Below, piece by piece: positions 11,801 through 22,300 of a stretch of DNA of 64,000 nt. The position numbers were made by a program, and so were the translations under genes. This DNA is from Membranipora membranacea (Eukaryota > Bryozoa > Gymnolaemata > Cheilostomatida > Membraniporidae). The number at the start of each line of letters is the position of its first letter. Position 1 is the stretch's first letter. Under the pieces are notes generated by a model. That model saw nothing but the letters and a program-made list of their open reading frames with translations. It was not told the DNA's origin and made no database searches. The stretch covers positions 5,888,001 through 5,952,000 of the forward strand of contig OU612065.1 in assembly GCA_914767715.1 (NCBI GenBank), in the 5' to 3' direction.

Positions 11801-14268
11801 ACATGTTCTTCTAATTTAACAAAAAATGAATGTGATGTTACGCAGTAGCCCTACTTTCAATGACAACACCAAGTAATATACATGTAGTAGAAATTTTAAT
11901 TTTTCATGACTGACCATCAAACAAGAGTTGAAGCCATTCACCTTACCATTTACCATTTTCAACTCCGTATATATTCATGCATACACCCTCAGTGAAATAT
12001 ATGAATAAAAACAAAAGAGGCAGCCATTGAACCTCAACGTAGTTACCAGTAGTAAATGTTAACTCACCAAGATCCTTGAGTATGATTGGTATCTCTTCCT
12101 CATAGCGATTGGAGAGTGTGTGACCGGGCATAAGATACTCCAGAAAGAAATTAAATATCTCCAAAAACACTTTACTGGTAGGGCATTGCAAATTCTGCAA
12201 CAAAACCTAGGTGTTAGCATGTATATGTTCATATTTTACTTACACTATTGAATTGAAGCTCAAGCATAGCATCAGACCAGCTTACTGTTTGTCACTGATA
12301 ATCAATTATGCAGGTAATGGCAGCAACTTTTTTTAAAAATAAACAGCATGTTAGGACTTTGTTGCAGGCCAACTGAGTAATGAGGCAGCCAACTCAAAGG
12401 TGCGCTAATCTGCCGCATACCTTGACTGTAAATCTCTCGGGGTTGTCTACACCCCAACTCTGTAGAAATTTAATGAGTTCTGTTATAAGCTTGTTCTTGT
12501 CTGCTCTAACATCTGGAGCTCTTTGAACTGGGTTGTCTATAATACTGGATCTAGCTGTTCTTACACTCTGTCTCTCTCGCTCAAGTGAATCTATAATGAT
12601 ATCACGTGTACTGCAATGATAGTTTTCTCATCGATTATTTTGTCATTGTATGAACTAGGTAAATAGGGCTGAATAATACAATATTATATTGTCCTGAACA
12701 TTGTAATGCTTGTCAATGTGCTAACAGATCATTTTTTCAAGACTGTGTATAGCAGGGATAGGTACATTTAGCTACCAATTTGAGGTAATGTCCAGTTTAC
12801 TGACCAAACTAGGCAATAAACAAACTTCAAAACTTCAAACTTCAAAATGGCATATAACCGATAGGCAAGTCAATGCGTCAAATGGGAGGCTCTGAAAATT
12901 ACAACACATAGGTCAAACCGTTTACATCGACCAAAACAATACTTACTTGGTCTGTTCTTGCCTCTCTCCAATGAGCCTGTAATAAAGAAATGCAGGAATA
13001 TGTAATAATCTAACTTATTGACTATGATGTACTTGAAACTGACACGCAAGCTCTACTGTGACATGGCAATGTTAACTGACATTACAAATATTTATGTTGA
13101 AGGGGCACAAAACACCATTGCTGGCGACGGTTGTTGTAAGACATGTGGCAGTTGCTGTATAAGACATGACTACCAGCACTCAAGGCCTATACAGCTTTAT
13201 TGTTTGAGTTGTAGGGGCCGTATGAGTGCTGTAAGATATCTCCCATACAGCACCTGCCACAACTATCCCAACACCCGAGTGTTGGATGGGATGAGTCCCT
13301 AAAGTATGTCTTGGAAAGCAATACGGTTTGCACCAACAGACCCTCCGCTATGAATTTGTCACAAAACTGGCTGCCGCCCATACAGAACAGGACTTTTTCT
13401 GTAATGGAAGATGAATACTCACTGGGCCTCCCTCTAGCACGGTCTATTGAGCCTACAAAAAAAAGAAGTAGTATGAACCCATACGGTGGATTCGTCACAG
13501 ACATACATTCTAAAACAAAATAATATAAATGCAACAGAGACGCCTTGATTGTCAGTCACGGTTAATGCATATATATATATATATATATGTGCAACGCTGT
13601 AACCAAATATCTTGCACAAACAGCAGCATTATTGGACCAGATTCAATAAGAACTGTTCTGTTGTTGGCAGTTAACCAAGTTGACGCCTACACTATAATAT
13701 TTAATAGCACTCTTTATCTAGCTGGGGAGGCTAACCACACACACACATATAAAATATCATCATCTCAATTAATCACTCTCACTACTGCACTGTGACTGCA
13801 AGTGTAATTATACTATGTCCCCGGGAGCTCAATAACAATGCTTGCTGGTAATAGCCAAGCCCAATGGCTCCCTTACCCAACCATGAATCACTCACAGAGA
13901 GCCAAAACATTGCAAATGCATGGCTATGCTTGTAATGTCCTAACTTCTGACCTGTTCTGACTAGGGTTGCTTTATTATAACATCATAATTGAACCAGAAC
14001 AACTGTGACCACCACAAAACACCAAGGTGATTCAGATTGAATGGGTGACACTCACTCACTCTGAGTCAAGAGGAGGAGCAATGAACTCCCTCTGAGGAGA
14101 GGGAGTTCTTTTGGAGGAGGAACTGCAGTGGATTATTGCAGTAACTCCTGGAGTCACTTTTTTTACCAGTGGACTTGAACGAACTTTGATGTTACTATGA
14201 CATTAGATAATTTTCATGGCTCATAACTCACCAGATCTGGCTCGATTGCTTGAAGAACTCCCAAACAT
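5900..14268 (-). CDS. NDC80: Kinetochore protein NDC80/HEC1
   Basis: Microtubule-binding subunit of the Ndc80 complex (with NUF2, SPC24, SPC25) at the outer kinetochore. Thirteen exons join in frame to 571 codons (human about 642): 14268-14232, 13452-13423, 12976-12947, 12590-12421, 12194-12068, 11760-11621, 11332-11174, 8698-8509, 8401-8232, 7434-7312, 7052-6864, 6563-6471 and 6157-5900 (stop TAA). After a short basic N-terminal tail comes the calponin-homology domain; diagnostic pieces are NRYEEEIPIILKDLGYPHSI and APHSWPQLLHALVWL, matching human [20 protein letters not shown] and APHTWPHIVAALVWL. From about residue 230 the protein is coiled coil to the C-terminus. The ATG chosen (14268) opens MFGSSSSNRARS and runs in phase into two 30-base exons. 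For exon 4 the acceptor at 12591 is used, because the one at 12611 does not keep phase with the upstream exons. Intron 7 carries an antisense LINE and the intron before exon 10 a tRNA-derived SINE. Identity is firm; the first three small exons are less certain. Confidence 0.93.
7646..7718. repeat. Inverted repeat with a third copy of the arm nearby
   Basis: Arms of about 36 bases (7646-7681 and 7682-7718) are imperfect reverse complements containing AACCACAAAATCGAACCTT. The same unit recurs in direct orientation at 7970-7999 on the other side of the tRNA-like sequence at 7769-7856. The set probably marks the ends of one composite repeat in an NDC80 intron. Confidence 0.6.
7769..7856 (-). repeat. 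tRNA-derived SINE-like sequence
   Basis: On the minus strand there is an A-box-like TGGCTGAATGGTTAGCGGC and, about 55 bases later, a B-box-like GGGTTCAAGTCC inside a good T-arm (GCCGG paired with CCGGC). The 5' and 3' acceptor strands do not pair and the middle is too long for an ordinary tRNA, so a tRNA-derived SINE fits better than a working tRNA gene. Confidence 0.6.
8774..10917 (+). mobile_element. 5'-truncated non-LTR retrotransposon (LINE), copy 1
   Basis: Begins within the end of the endonuclease region and contains a nearly intact reverse transcriptase. Visible motifs: LNPRKGPGPDGLIPK (RT block 1), AIIKPIPKVK, YRPIALTSCLCK, ARCLFLDSSSAFNTIH, GTPQGCCLSPLLFSIYT and the catalytic YADDT. 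One frameshift near 10396 splits the reading frame; the second half ends NEILY-stop at 10776. The 3' end has a short tail of (ATCC)-like repeats near 10900-10917, matching the (AATC)n tail of copy 2. The family looks CR1/L2-like. It lies antisense in NDC80 intron 7. A short repeat TTTTTAGACAA occurs at 8753-8763 and again at 11133-11143 and might be a target duplication, although about 215 bases of other sequence lie between the LINE tail and the second copy. Confidence 0.88.
11022..11046. repeat. Short hairpin
   Basis: AGGGAGTTT and AAACTCCCT are separated by seven bases. It lies between the tail of LINE copy 1 and NDC80 exon 7. A related GAACTCCCTCT hairpin occurs at 14083-14108. Confidence 0.4.
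13569..13589. repeat. (AT)n microsatellite
   Basis: About ten AT units in NDC80 intron 1. Confidence 0.9.
14083..14108. repeat. Perfect 11-base-arm hairpin
   Basis: GAACTCCCTCT and AGAGGGAGTTC are separated by four bases, in NDC80 intron 1. Confidence 0.6.
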
Positions 14269-15489
14269 GATGGGTTGTGACAGTAGCTTTAGAAATTTAG
14301 AAAAAAAACACAAATGCAATCTTGTGTTTCTATATGCGCGGTTTTCCCAATTCTGTTCTATCCGAGGTTTTCATTGGTCCATTGCTGAAAAAAGTTTACA
14401 CAGTAGTATTCCCAAATTACGCACCAAGGTGGAGACAACTTTACAATAAATAAGCATCCCTGGTGAGACCATTGAGCTTGGGGGTTTCCCTGGTGACCAT
14501 CTGTACATCATATTTATGGAAACTATCATAGAAAATTGCATCAATATATTGTATACACTGAACTCAATACAATTCAATGATTGTATATAAACTCACGCTC
14601 CAGCATCATTGTAATGATACATACTAATTTCATTGGAAATCATCATAGCAATGAACATCGCCGGCATACCCGACAAGTCTCCCTTTTTGGTAGGGAGCCT
14701 CCCAGTTTTTAGGGGTATTTTCCACCTCCTCCCTATCTCCTCCCTTTTTTTAGCTTCCTTCACCCCGAAGACTTTTCTAGCTTCTCGTTGCAAGAAAAAC
14801 TATATTTTCCTACCCCCATAGTATATATACACCTATATATAATTGCCTATTAACATACTATCTCCCCTCGTTCGGATAAAGTGCAACAATATAATTTGTA
14901 AAATCAGGTAAAATTACGCATTTCATAATATGAACGCTCCACTTTTGGCTTAAAGTAAAATGTAAGTAAATGACTACAAGGGCCAAATCACACCTTCACT
15001 GCGGGACACGCAGGGTGGTACTTTGGGTCGGGAGTTTGTCCGCGGAGACCTCCTGATTTCTGGGTCTACCAAATTGTCATGTATGATCGCCGGGGGGGGG
15101 GGGGGGGTCAGGCGAGGGGCAAAAGTCTGAGGGGCTCAGACTACAATGAACATTGATCATTGAGCATTGATCATAGTACAGGTTCCCTTCTTAAATTTTG
15201 TGAAATTTATTGACCAGACAAAACAAGGGTATCCAGACGCAATTACATGCGGATAGGTGTGAAAAGGATCACGCTAAATCACCATGTGATGAACCATCTT
15301 ACACGCTAGTATTTATTATGGTTAAAACAACATAATCAAAAGATAATTTCCACTGCGGACGTGTCATCGGAGTTTGCCGATTACAATTCTCTGCTGGATA
15401 TAAAAACTCTCTAAATACTCAATCACTCAAGGATATATGGAACACAAACTATGAATAACAAGTTAAAAACGTAGATCCCAGCTTATTGA
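14269..15489. other. Intergenic region upstream of NDC80
   Basis: Holds the presumed NDC80 promoter and 5' leader. No coding exon recognised. Contains a run of 16 G (15092-15107) followed by a GAGGGGCAAAAGTCTG-type segment (15114-15141) that recurs at 38601-38628, so part of this region is a dispersed repeat. Confidence 0.5.
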
Positions 15490-17469
15490 AAGTAAAGTAG
15501 CGTGGTAGGAGAGCTGGTGTCCGTGTAAATCTAAGTAGCCGTAAAGGCAGGATTCCACTACCGGGCATTGTTCTCACTAACGCTAACTCTATAATACACA
15601 AGCTAGATGAACTTCATGGATTATTGAACTCAAAACAAGTCTGCATCACTGAGTCCTGGCTCACACCAAATATAACCAGATCCCGAACAGAACTTAATGG
15701 ATATGACCAATTCAGAAACGACAGGTTGCCAGAAGACCGCGGCAAGACTATTGGCGGCGGAATCCTGCTTTACATTGATAAAAAATGATCAAAAAATAAT
15801 AAAACAATCTTCAACCACACTGATAGCAACTGCGAACTAATGACAATCAAATCTCGACCTCACTGGCTACCAAGAGAATTCTCCTCAGTAATAACAATAT
15901 CATGCTATGCTCCCTTCACCGGACAATCACGCTTGAAAAATTCTAAAATTGCTACAATAAACACTATCCTAGCCCACGTCAAGGATATGGAGACAAATTA
16001 CCCTGAAGCATGTATAATGATCATGGGTGATTTTAATCAACTGCCCATCAAACTCAACAACTACTACCAGATCGTTAAAAAACCCACACGTAACAAGAGA
16101 ACTTTGGACAAGTGCTTTGTCCGTGTAAAAAATGGATATAGCCAACGCCGTCAATTAGGAAACCTAGGAAAATCTGATCACCATGTTATGCACCTAATAC
16201 CCACCTACAGACCTCTCTCAACCAACAAACCAGCATATATTTCATGCCGTAATTATTCTGATGAAAACAGCAATAATCTCCTCGCCTGTTTTAACACTAC
16301 AATCTGGGAAAACCTAACCCATGAAGACGACAACATAGACACTCAAACCAACGTCATATCAGATTATATCACATTCTGCACAGACCTCTGCATCCCACCT
16401 AAAACAGTAAAGAAACAGCCTAACCAAAAACCCTGGAACAATAAAAACATCGAACGCTTAATTGATCAGAAACACTATGCTCATCAAATTGGAAATAAAA
16501 AACTATATCATAAACTGAAAAGAAATGTTAGCACAGCAATCAAAAAATCCAAACAAGAATACTCTGCCAAAATACAGCAGCACCTAGTAAACGAACCTGC
16601 CAGAGCGTGGAATGATATTAAACAACTCAGCGGATTACCTACAAATGACACAACCCATACTACAAGCACAGACTTCAAACCAAATGAGCTCAACAACTTC
16701 TTCTGCCGTTTTGAAAAACCAGACATTAGCCAACCAATTGTAGATTCAACAAAAGTGACAGCACCTGTTTTTGAAATTAACGACTACACAGTCTTAAAGC
16801 AACTGAAATCTCTAAATCCTCGCAAAGGGCCAGGGCCGGATGGCGTCATACCTAAAGTCCTGAAACTTTGTGCCTACCAACTAGCACCAGTCATTATCAA
16901 ACTATTCACATGCTCTATTAAAAACCATACGACACCAACACTCTGGAAAACAGCTATTATTAAACCTATACCAAAAGTTAACAAACCTACTCAGCTGAAA
17001 GATTACCGACCGATAGCTCATACTAGCTGCCTATGCAAGATCCTGGAAAGACTCATCAAATATTATGTAACACAACACACACCAATGGACCCATACCAAT
17101 TTGCATACAGAATTAATCGATCAACTCAGGACGCAGTTATGTGCCTCTCAACATCCATAACCAACTTCATTGATAAAGCCCAGACAAACTACGCTCGCTC
17201 GCTGTCTCTTCCTAGATTGTTCATTAGCCTTCAATACAATTAGAGTAGAATATTTAATCACTGCAACACCTCACTCAAACATTACACAATGGATTATAAG
17301 CTTTCTCAGTAATCGCAGAAAACAAACAATAATGACTTACTCTCAGATACACTCATTACCAACACTGGCACCCCACAAGGATCTGTACTAAGCCCTCTAT
17401 TGTTTTCATTGTATACTGATGGAAGGAGAGGTATACACCCGAAGGTGCTGGGGGCTGGAACAATCAACA

Positions 17470-17575
17470 ATGAAAGCTCCCCCAGTTGGGCTCGAACCCA
17501 CAACTCCTGCGGCACTAATCGCCTGGCAGTGAATAGCAAGCGCGCTAACCGATTGCGCCATCTCGCCATCCCCAA
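17470..17575 (-). repeat. tRNA-derived SINE head 1
   Basis: Minus strand shows TGGCGCAATCGGTTAGCGC (A box) and GGGTTCGAGCCC (B box) about 60 bases apart. The T-stem is imperfect and the middle is extended, so this is a SINE head rather than a functional tRNA. Confidence 0.65.
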
Positions 17576-18132
17576 AAAGGAATGGGTCGATGGCGCTAAT
17601 TAGATAGCCCGCTATTCACTACTCGGAGTTGTGTTCTCTCATCCCACAGCACATTCCAATCCACCATTGCCACCCTATGAAACACAGCGTATGTGTTAGG
17701 GTTATTGGCCTTACATGGCCTATTGATGGGACCCCTTGTAGTAGGTTTAGCAGTCTTTCCAGCTTGTCAGTATGTCTTTCCATGCTGTCACATGTCTTTC
17801 CATGAGTCAGTCAGTAGACAAGTACACAGGAGAGGTATACACCCGAAGGTGCTGGGGGCGTATATTCTAAAAAATTTCACTCACTGACTTTTTAGAGATG
17901 AGCATAATGATCGGGCACAGCCCGACCCACACGCCGTAGGCGTGGCGGGGAGGCTGTGGGAGGGTCGCTTAAGCGCCCTCTTACCACGGAAATTTTTGCA
18001 TATCGGTAGCAAAATAGTGCAAGCAGAGAGGTATTTCAATAGCACACTGAGCTGTTGGGTACTTTCAGAAAACAACTCAATAGCAGTAAAAGATTACGGT
18101 AAAAATGCTCCAGTTATAAAGCACCCATTTGA

Positions 18133-18229
18133 AAAAAAAACTGACCTCAATGGGATTCGAACCCACAACAATCTTGTTAACAGCGTTTATTAGGCAAATG
18201 CTCTACACACTGAGCCATTCAGCCATTCA
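18133..18229 (-). repeat. tRNA-derived SINE head 2
   Basis: Minus strand shows TGGCTCAGTGTGTAGAGCA (D-arm/A box) and GTGGGTTCGAATCCCAT (T-arm/B box). The spacing between the boxes is longer than in an ordinary tRNA. The sequence differs from the other tRNA-like segments in the window, so it represents another SINE type. Confidence 0.65.
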
Positions 18230-19076
18230 TGGAATTTGATCTAGGTCAGAAATTTTATGTCTGAAAATATGCCGATGATACTTGTTTAGTTGGACTCATA
18301 GGTAATTCCTCTGATTTAGATTGTTATTTTTCTGAAGTAAATAGAATAGCTAATCAATGCTCAGATCTGGACCTCCTTTTAAACACAGGCAAAAATAAAG
18401 AAATGTTATTTTCAACTAAACGTGAAAGCCCTGTCAGCCCTAGCCTCTTACTTAATGGATCAGTTATTTCTTTCTGTGAGACTACTAAATATCTTGGTGT
18501 TGAGATTGACCAGAAGCTTAGATTTGAAGCCCACATCCAAAATGTTGTTCGTAAGGCAAATCAAAGAATGTATATAATTAAAAACTTTCTGTATTTGAGT
18601 ACCAAGCCACTTGCATGCATGCTTTTTAAAATTTTTATTGTTTCATTTATAATGTATTGTCTACCAGTCCTCTATCCCGCCATTTATCAACGAGATAAGG
18701 ACATGCGCAAAATATTTAAAGATGCTTCCTCGCTCGGATTACAACTTAGTTATGATCTCGACACTCTAGTTAACACTCATTTAAAAAATTGTGTAATGCA
18801 GATATTCACTGATGACGAACACTTTATCCATAACTACCTCGAACGATGCCCCTCAGGTCAGCTTAGACACCCTAAATACCGCACTGCCTGGGGCAAAGAC
18901 TGCTTTTTGAGACACATGCACATTTATATTAATAATACAATTTTTTAACTACTTTTTAATAATACTATTTTTGCATGCAAGGCAACTTCATTATTTTTTA
19001 GCAGAGTACGTCTACCAGCAACCTTTTTCTCACAACTTTTACAGTTAGTGATAGAATACAAATCAATCAATCAATC

Positions 19077-19342
19077 ATAGTCAGAAGCAGAAGACAAAGA
19101 ATCAGTTTCTTGGAATATATTTGCTATTAAAATTTTGCAATGTACTGTACTTGTACTCATTGAAACAATAGACAACAAATCATTTAGTATCTACGCTGTT
19201 ACCAACTGAAATAATATTTGAGGGTAATTTACTGAATAGAAAAAAGAGGCAATATTTACAAGATATTATGGTTAATGCATTGTTTTAACAACTCCTTATT
19301 TTTTTTGAGATTGGTTCATTTACATTTGAATATTCATTAAAA
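19077..19342. other. Spacer, CABIN1 3' flank
   Basis: AT-rich sequence between the LINE tail and the CABIN1 stop codon; presumably CABIN1 3' untranslated region. Nothing else recognisable. Confidence 0.4.
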
Positions 19343-22300
19343 TTACTGAGAAGTTTTCGATTTGTCAAACATGCTTGCTAAAGCTTTAGCACCACCATCT
19401 TTTGCTTTGTTGAGCCATGATGTGGCTGCAATAGGGAGGAGAGGATTTGGCACAGTCGAGACTTCAGTATCTTCTGACTGCTTTAGAGGTGTTTGCTTGT
19501 CTGAGCTTTGGGCTTTCTCAGCAGTTGGTCTGGTCGCGGTTACAATAACTCGGGCTTTTTTAACTTTTTCTACATCAAATGACTGGAAGCTGCCTCTGAC
19601 TGGGGGGAGATGACCTTCTATTTTCTTTGCTTGATTCTGAGTTGATGATGTAGACGTGCCGACTAGAGTGGTAGTTACTTTTGATGGAGTACTAACCACA
19701 CCAGATCCGGATGTGCTTTGTGTGAAGGCAGTGGTAGTCTTACTTGAGTTTTCTGTGGTACTTAAGAGTGTATCGCTGTTGTTTGTGGTTGTAGATGTTA
19801 CTGTCTTGTTTTCAGCGCTAGCCTTACTCTTATCCTTACCTCTAGCAGAGAATTTTTGATAACAGAAGTCTTTGGCCTCACTTATTTGGATGTTGCTCTC
19901 TAACACGGCATTCTAATAAAGAGAACACAATTACAATGTCAGAGGTGATAATGTGATTAACAGGTGACAATCTCTAGGCATCTGTCAACAATCTGCATTT
20001 CATGTGGAGCATAATAAGAAAATAGACCCATTATAAGGAAGCAACGATCATTTCAATAATTTCAAAGGGTCGTCATTCAAAAGTAGATCACAGAGTCAGA
20101 CAAAACCACGTAACATTACTCACAGGATCGACTACTTTCTTGTAGGTTTTGTAAGCTTTTATTATGAGAACCTGCCCATTAGGTATACAGATGTTGTTCT
20201 TGTTGCAGTATGTGAACCATTTGTAAGCTTGGTGAAGGTAAGCAGCATATTTATAACCGTCATCACTGCTAGAAGAATCAGCCCCTATAACCTGCAGGGT
20301 TGCAAAAAAGTGTAGAGTTGTGTTATAATTATGCAAATGTCAGGTTACATGGTTATGAGTGCTTTAGTTTGTTTTGACAGCAGCATAAGCATATAATATC
20401 ACACTATAATAGCGATAAACATTACGTTGACCGTCAGTCGATATGACAAGATTAAAGAAGCTAATGATGGTTGTGACTCATAGACAACATTATTCTAGAC
20501 AGAGTTGGCTTGTAGATACTGTCATACCTTGTAAAGTGAATGAATAGCAAACTCCATAGCCTTACTGGATAACAGCATACGATCTGCATCTTTCAAAAAT
20601 TTTCTGTCAAAGGAGAGACATTCATTCGGAATAATTGTTTGTTTTTAAATAGGGATGTGCAAGATTAAAGAAAATTGATCTTAATCTTAATCTTGACATG
20701 TTCAGTTAATCTGCGATTACTCATACTTTTAATCTTCCCATCTGGTTGATTACAGGACCACTCACCGAAGAAGAAATCAAGCAATAACAATATATTTTTA
20801 TAGATAAAGACTTATGATAGGCTTTCCTCCCAAATATGAAACTTTTGTTGAGTGATTGAGACATTATTTTATAGCTACATGTAAATGTAATCACCTTTAG
20901 TTTTGTTTTTGGAAAACTTGGACCAGACTTTTGAACCTTTTTCTTACAATCAGCATAGTCCTATACTTTTCATCTCGATATTGCATGTTCTCAGTGGCCT
21001 TTGAGTTAATCAGATTAATCTCAATATGGATTAATCGCGTTAATCTTATAAATATCGCGATTTTTTCCCCAGCCCTATTTTTAAACAATGGCGTTGAAGT
21101 TAAATTGGTGAAAATCATTCGTGAATCGATGTCACTGCAAGTAGTCAAGTAAGGAAACTCTTAATCTTCATGTATGCTCCACTATTGGACTCGCAGACTA
21201 ACTTTTCTTGATCAGGAGTTCTCTGTAGTTGGGTGTGTAGTTGATACAGGAGATGATAATCCCTCTTCTCATGGAGATATTGTAATAATAAGTAGATTGT
21301 CTTGAAGAGATGAGCTCCAAAACTACCAGCTCTCTCTATCTCCTCCACTGGTATCCTCCATACACCCTGTTGTATATAGACATTTGGAGTGTGAGATTGT
21401 GAACTCGAATCATAGTACGTAACTCTAAAAATCATTTCACTAATATCCAACCTCAACAATGGAATGACACGGTTTATTGTAATTGTCATATGTCATGTTA
21501 TTGTAAACTGTCTTCTCATATTAATCAGATAGCGTATAAGAAATCTGATCCATTATTACTGGATCCCTATTCTTCACGTACATATCAATGGTTATCCCAA
21601 TGAGAGAGGGAGTTCATGGGTTATCCTTACAGTCAAAACACATTTACTGGACCCATTTCAGAATATACACTAAGAACCACACTGACTATTAAAACAGGTA
21701 TCTGGGATCGTAGGAGTCAATTTAGTCTAAGTACCTAACATATCTCCACCCTTATTATAGGTTTTTGAATTTAGGTGGTGACAATAATTTCCTTGTGAAG
21801 GTACTACTAAATAGTCAATGTGATTAAGAACTATGCAGTATATCAACTGGGCAGCTATGGAGTAGTTCCTAGAGTATTTGCACCTACGTTGAAGAAATTA
21901 TTGTGCTTCCTGTCCTGAAACAGACCTTGAAGAACGTATTTGTCATCTTTCTTCTTTCCTGTGTTTCCGAGTAACAAATCTTGAACCTTATCAACATCCT
22001 GCAAAACATATGACGATGTGTGTATATGTAATAATACCCAACTATATAAACATAGCAGTGATTCGACACTGACACCTAACTATCATCCTTTAAAATCCTT
22101 CTCTCTCTTCTGGCCCATTCCATCTCAGATCATAGACTAAGAAGCTATAGTTCAATCATGAAGGGAACTAATTATGACCTCAATATTGAACAAACATGAT
22201 AGCGAAAAATTCTATCATTTATGTATTGATAGGAAAACAAATTTGCGTCTTCAAAAAAGAAACGGATACCTTGAGTTTCCTATCGTGCAGGAAGACTCTA

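Larger units (their letters stand above)
17421..18266 (-). mobile_element. Insertion inside LINE copy 2 carrying tRNA-derived sequences
   Basis: Separates the two RT blocks of the LINE. It contains a 31-base direct repeat, GGAGAGGTATACACCCGAAG followed by GTGCTGGGGGC (17425-17455 and 17829-17859), and two tRNA-like segments on the minus strand. A GC-rich stretch with short inverted repeats (GGGCACAGCCCG) lies at about 17910-17975. I interpret it as two or more SINEs inserted one beside or into another. Confidence 0.65.
15490..19076 (+). mobile_element. LINE copy 2, longest copy, degenerate and interrupted
   Basis: Begins around an RRAGVRVNL-like segment and reads through an APE endonuclease domain: VLTNANSI, CITESWL, GGGILLYI, MIMGDFNQLP and GKSDHHVM. 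The reverse transcriptase follows with LNPRKGPGPDGVIPK and TGTPQGSVLSPLLF (partly reconstructed across frames), and after an interruption KYADDTCLVG. Defects: an in-frame stop at 15786-15788 in the endonuclease, a frameshift near 17195, and replacement of about 36 bases between the RT blocks FSLYTD and YADD by an insertion of about 845 bases (17421-18266). The C-terminal part (18268-18948) ends in a 3' untranslated region and an (AATC)n tail at about 19060-19076. Same family as copy 1. It lies between NDC80 and CABIN1 and is not active as it stands. Confidence 0.88.

Noticed and set aside
12591-12610. Extension of NDC80 exon 4 to the acceptor at 12611
   Set aside because: Open in its own frame, but it cannot be joined in phase to the upstream mini-exons without a stop; the acceptor at 12591 fits all three.
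13187-13534. 115-codon minus-strand open frame overlapping NDC80 exon 2
   Set aside because: Only the 30 bases at 13423-13452 have splice sites and keep phase; the longer open frame runs through the donor and has no recognisable content.
14216-14449. 77-codon plus-strand open frame starting MAHNSPDLARLL
   Set aside because: Antisense to the first NDC80 exon; no recognisable family and no supporting context.
17470-18229. Functional tRNA genes
   Set aside because: A- and B-box motifs are present but acceptor stems do not pair and spacing is too long; both sit in an insertion within a LINE, so tRNA-derived SINEs fit better.
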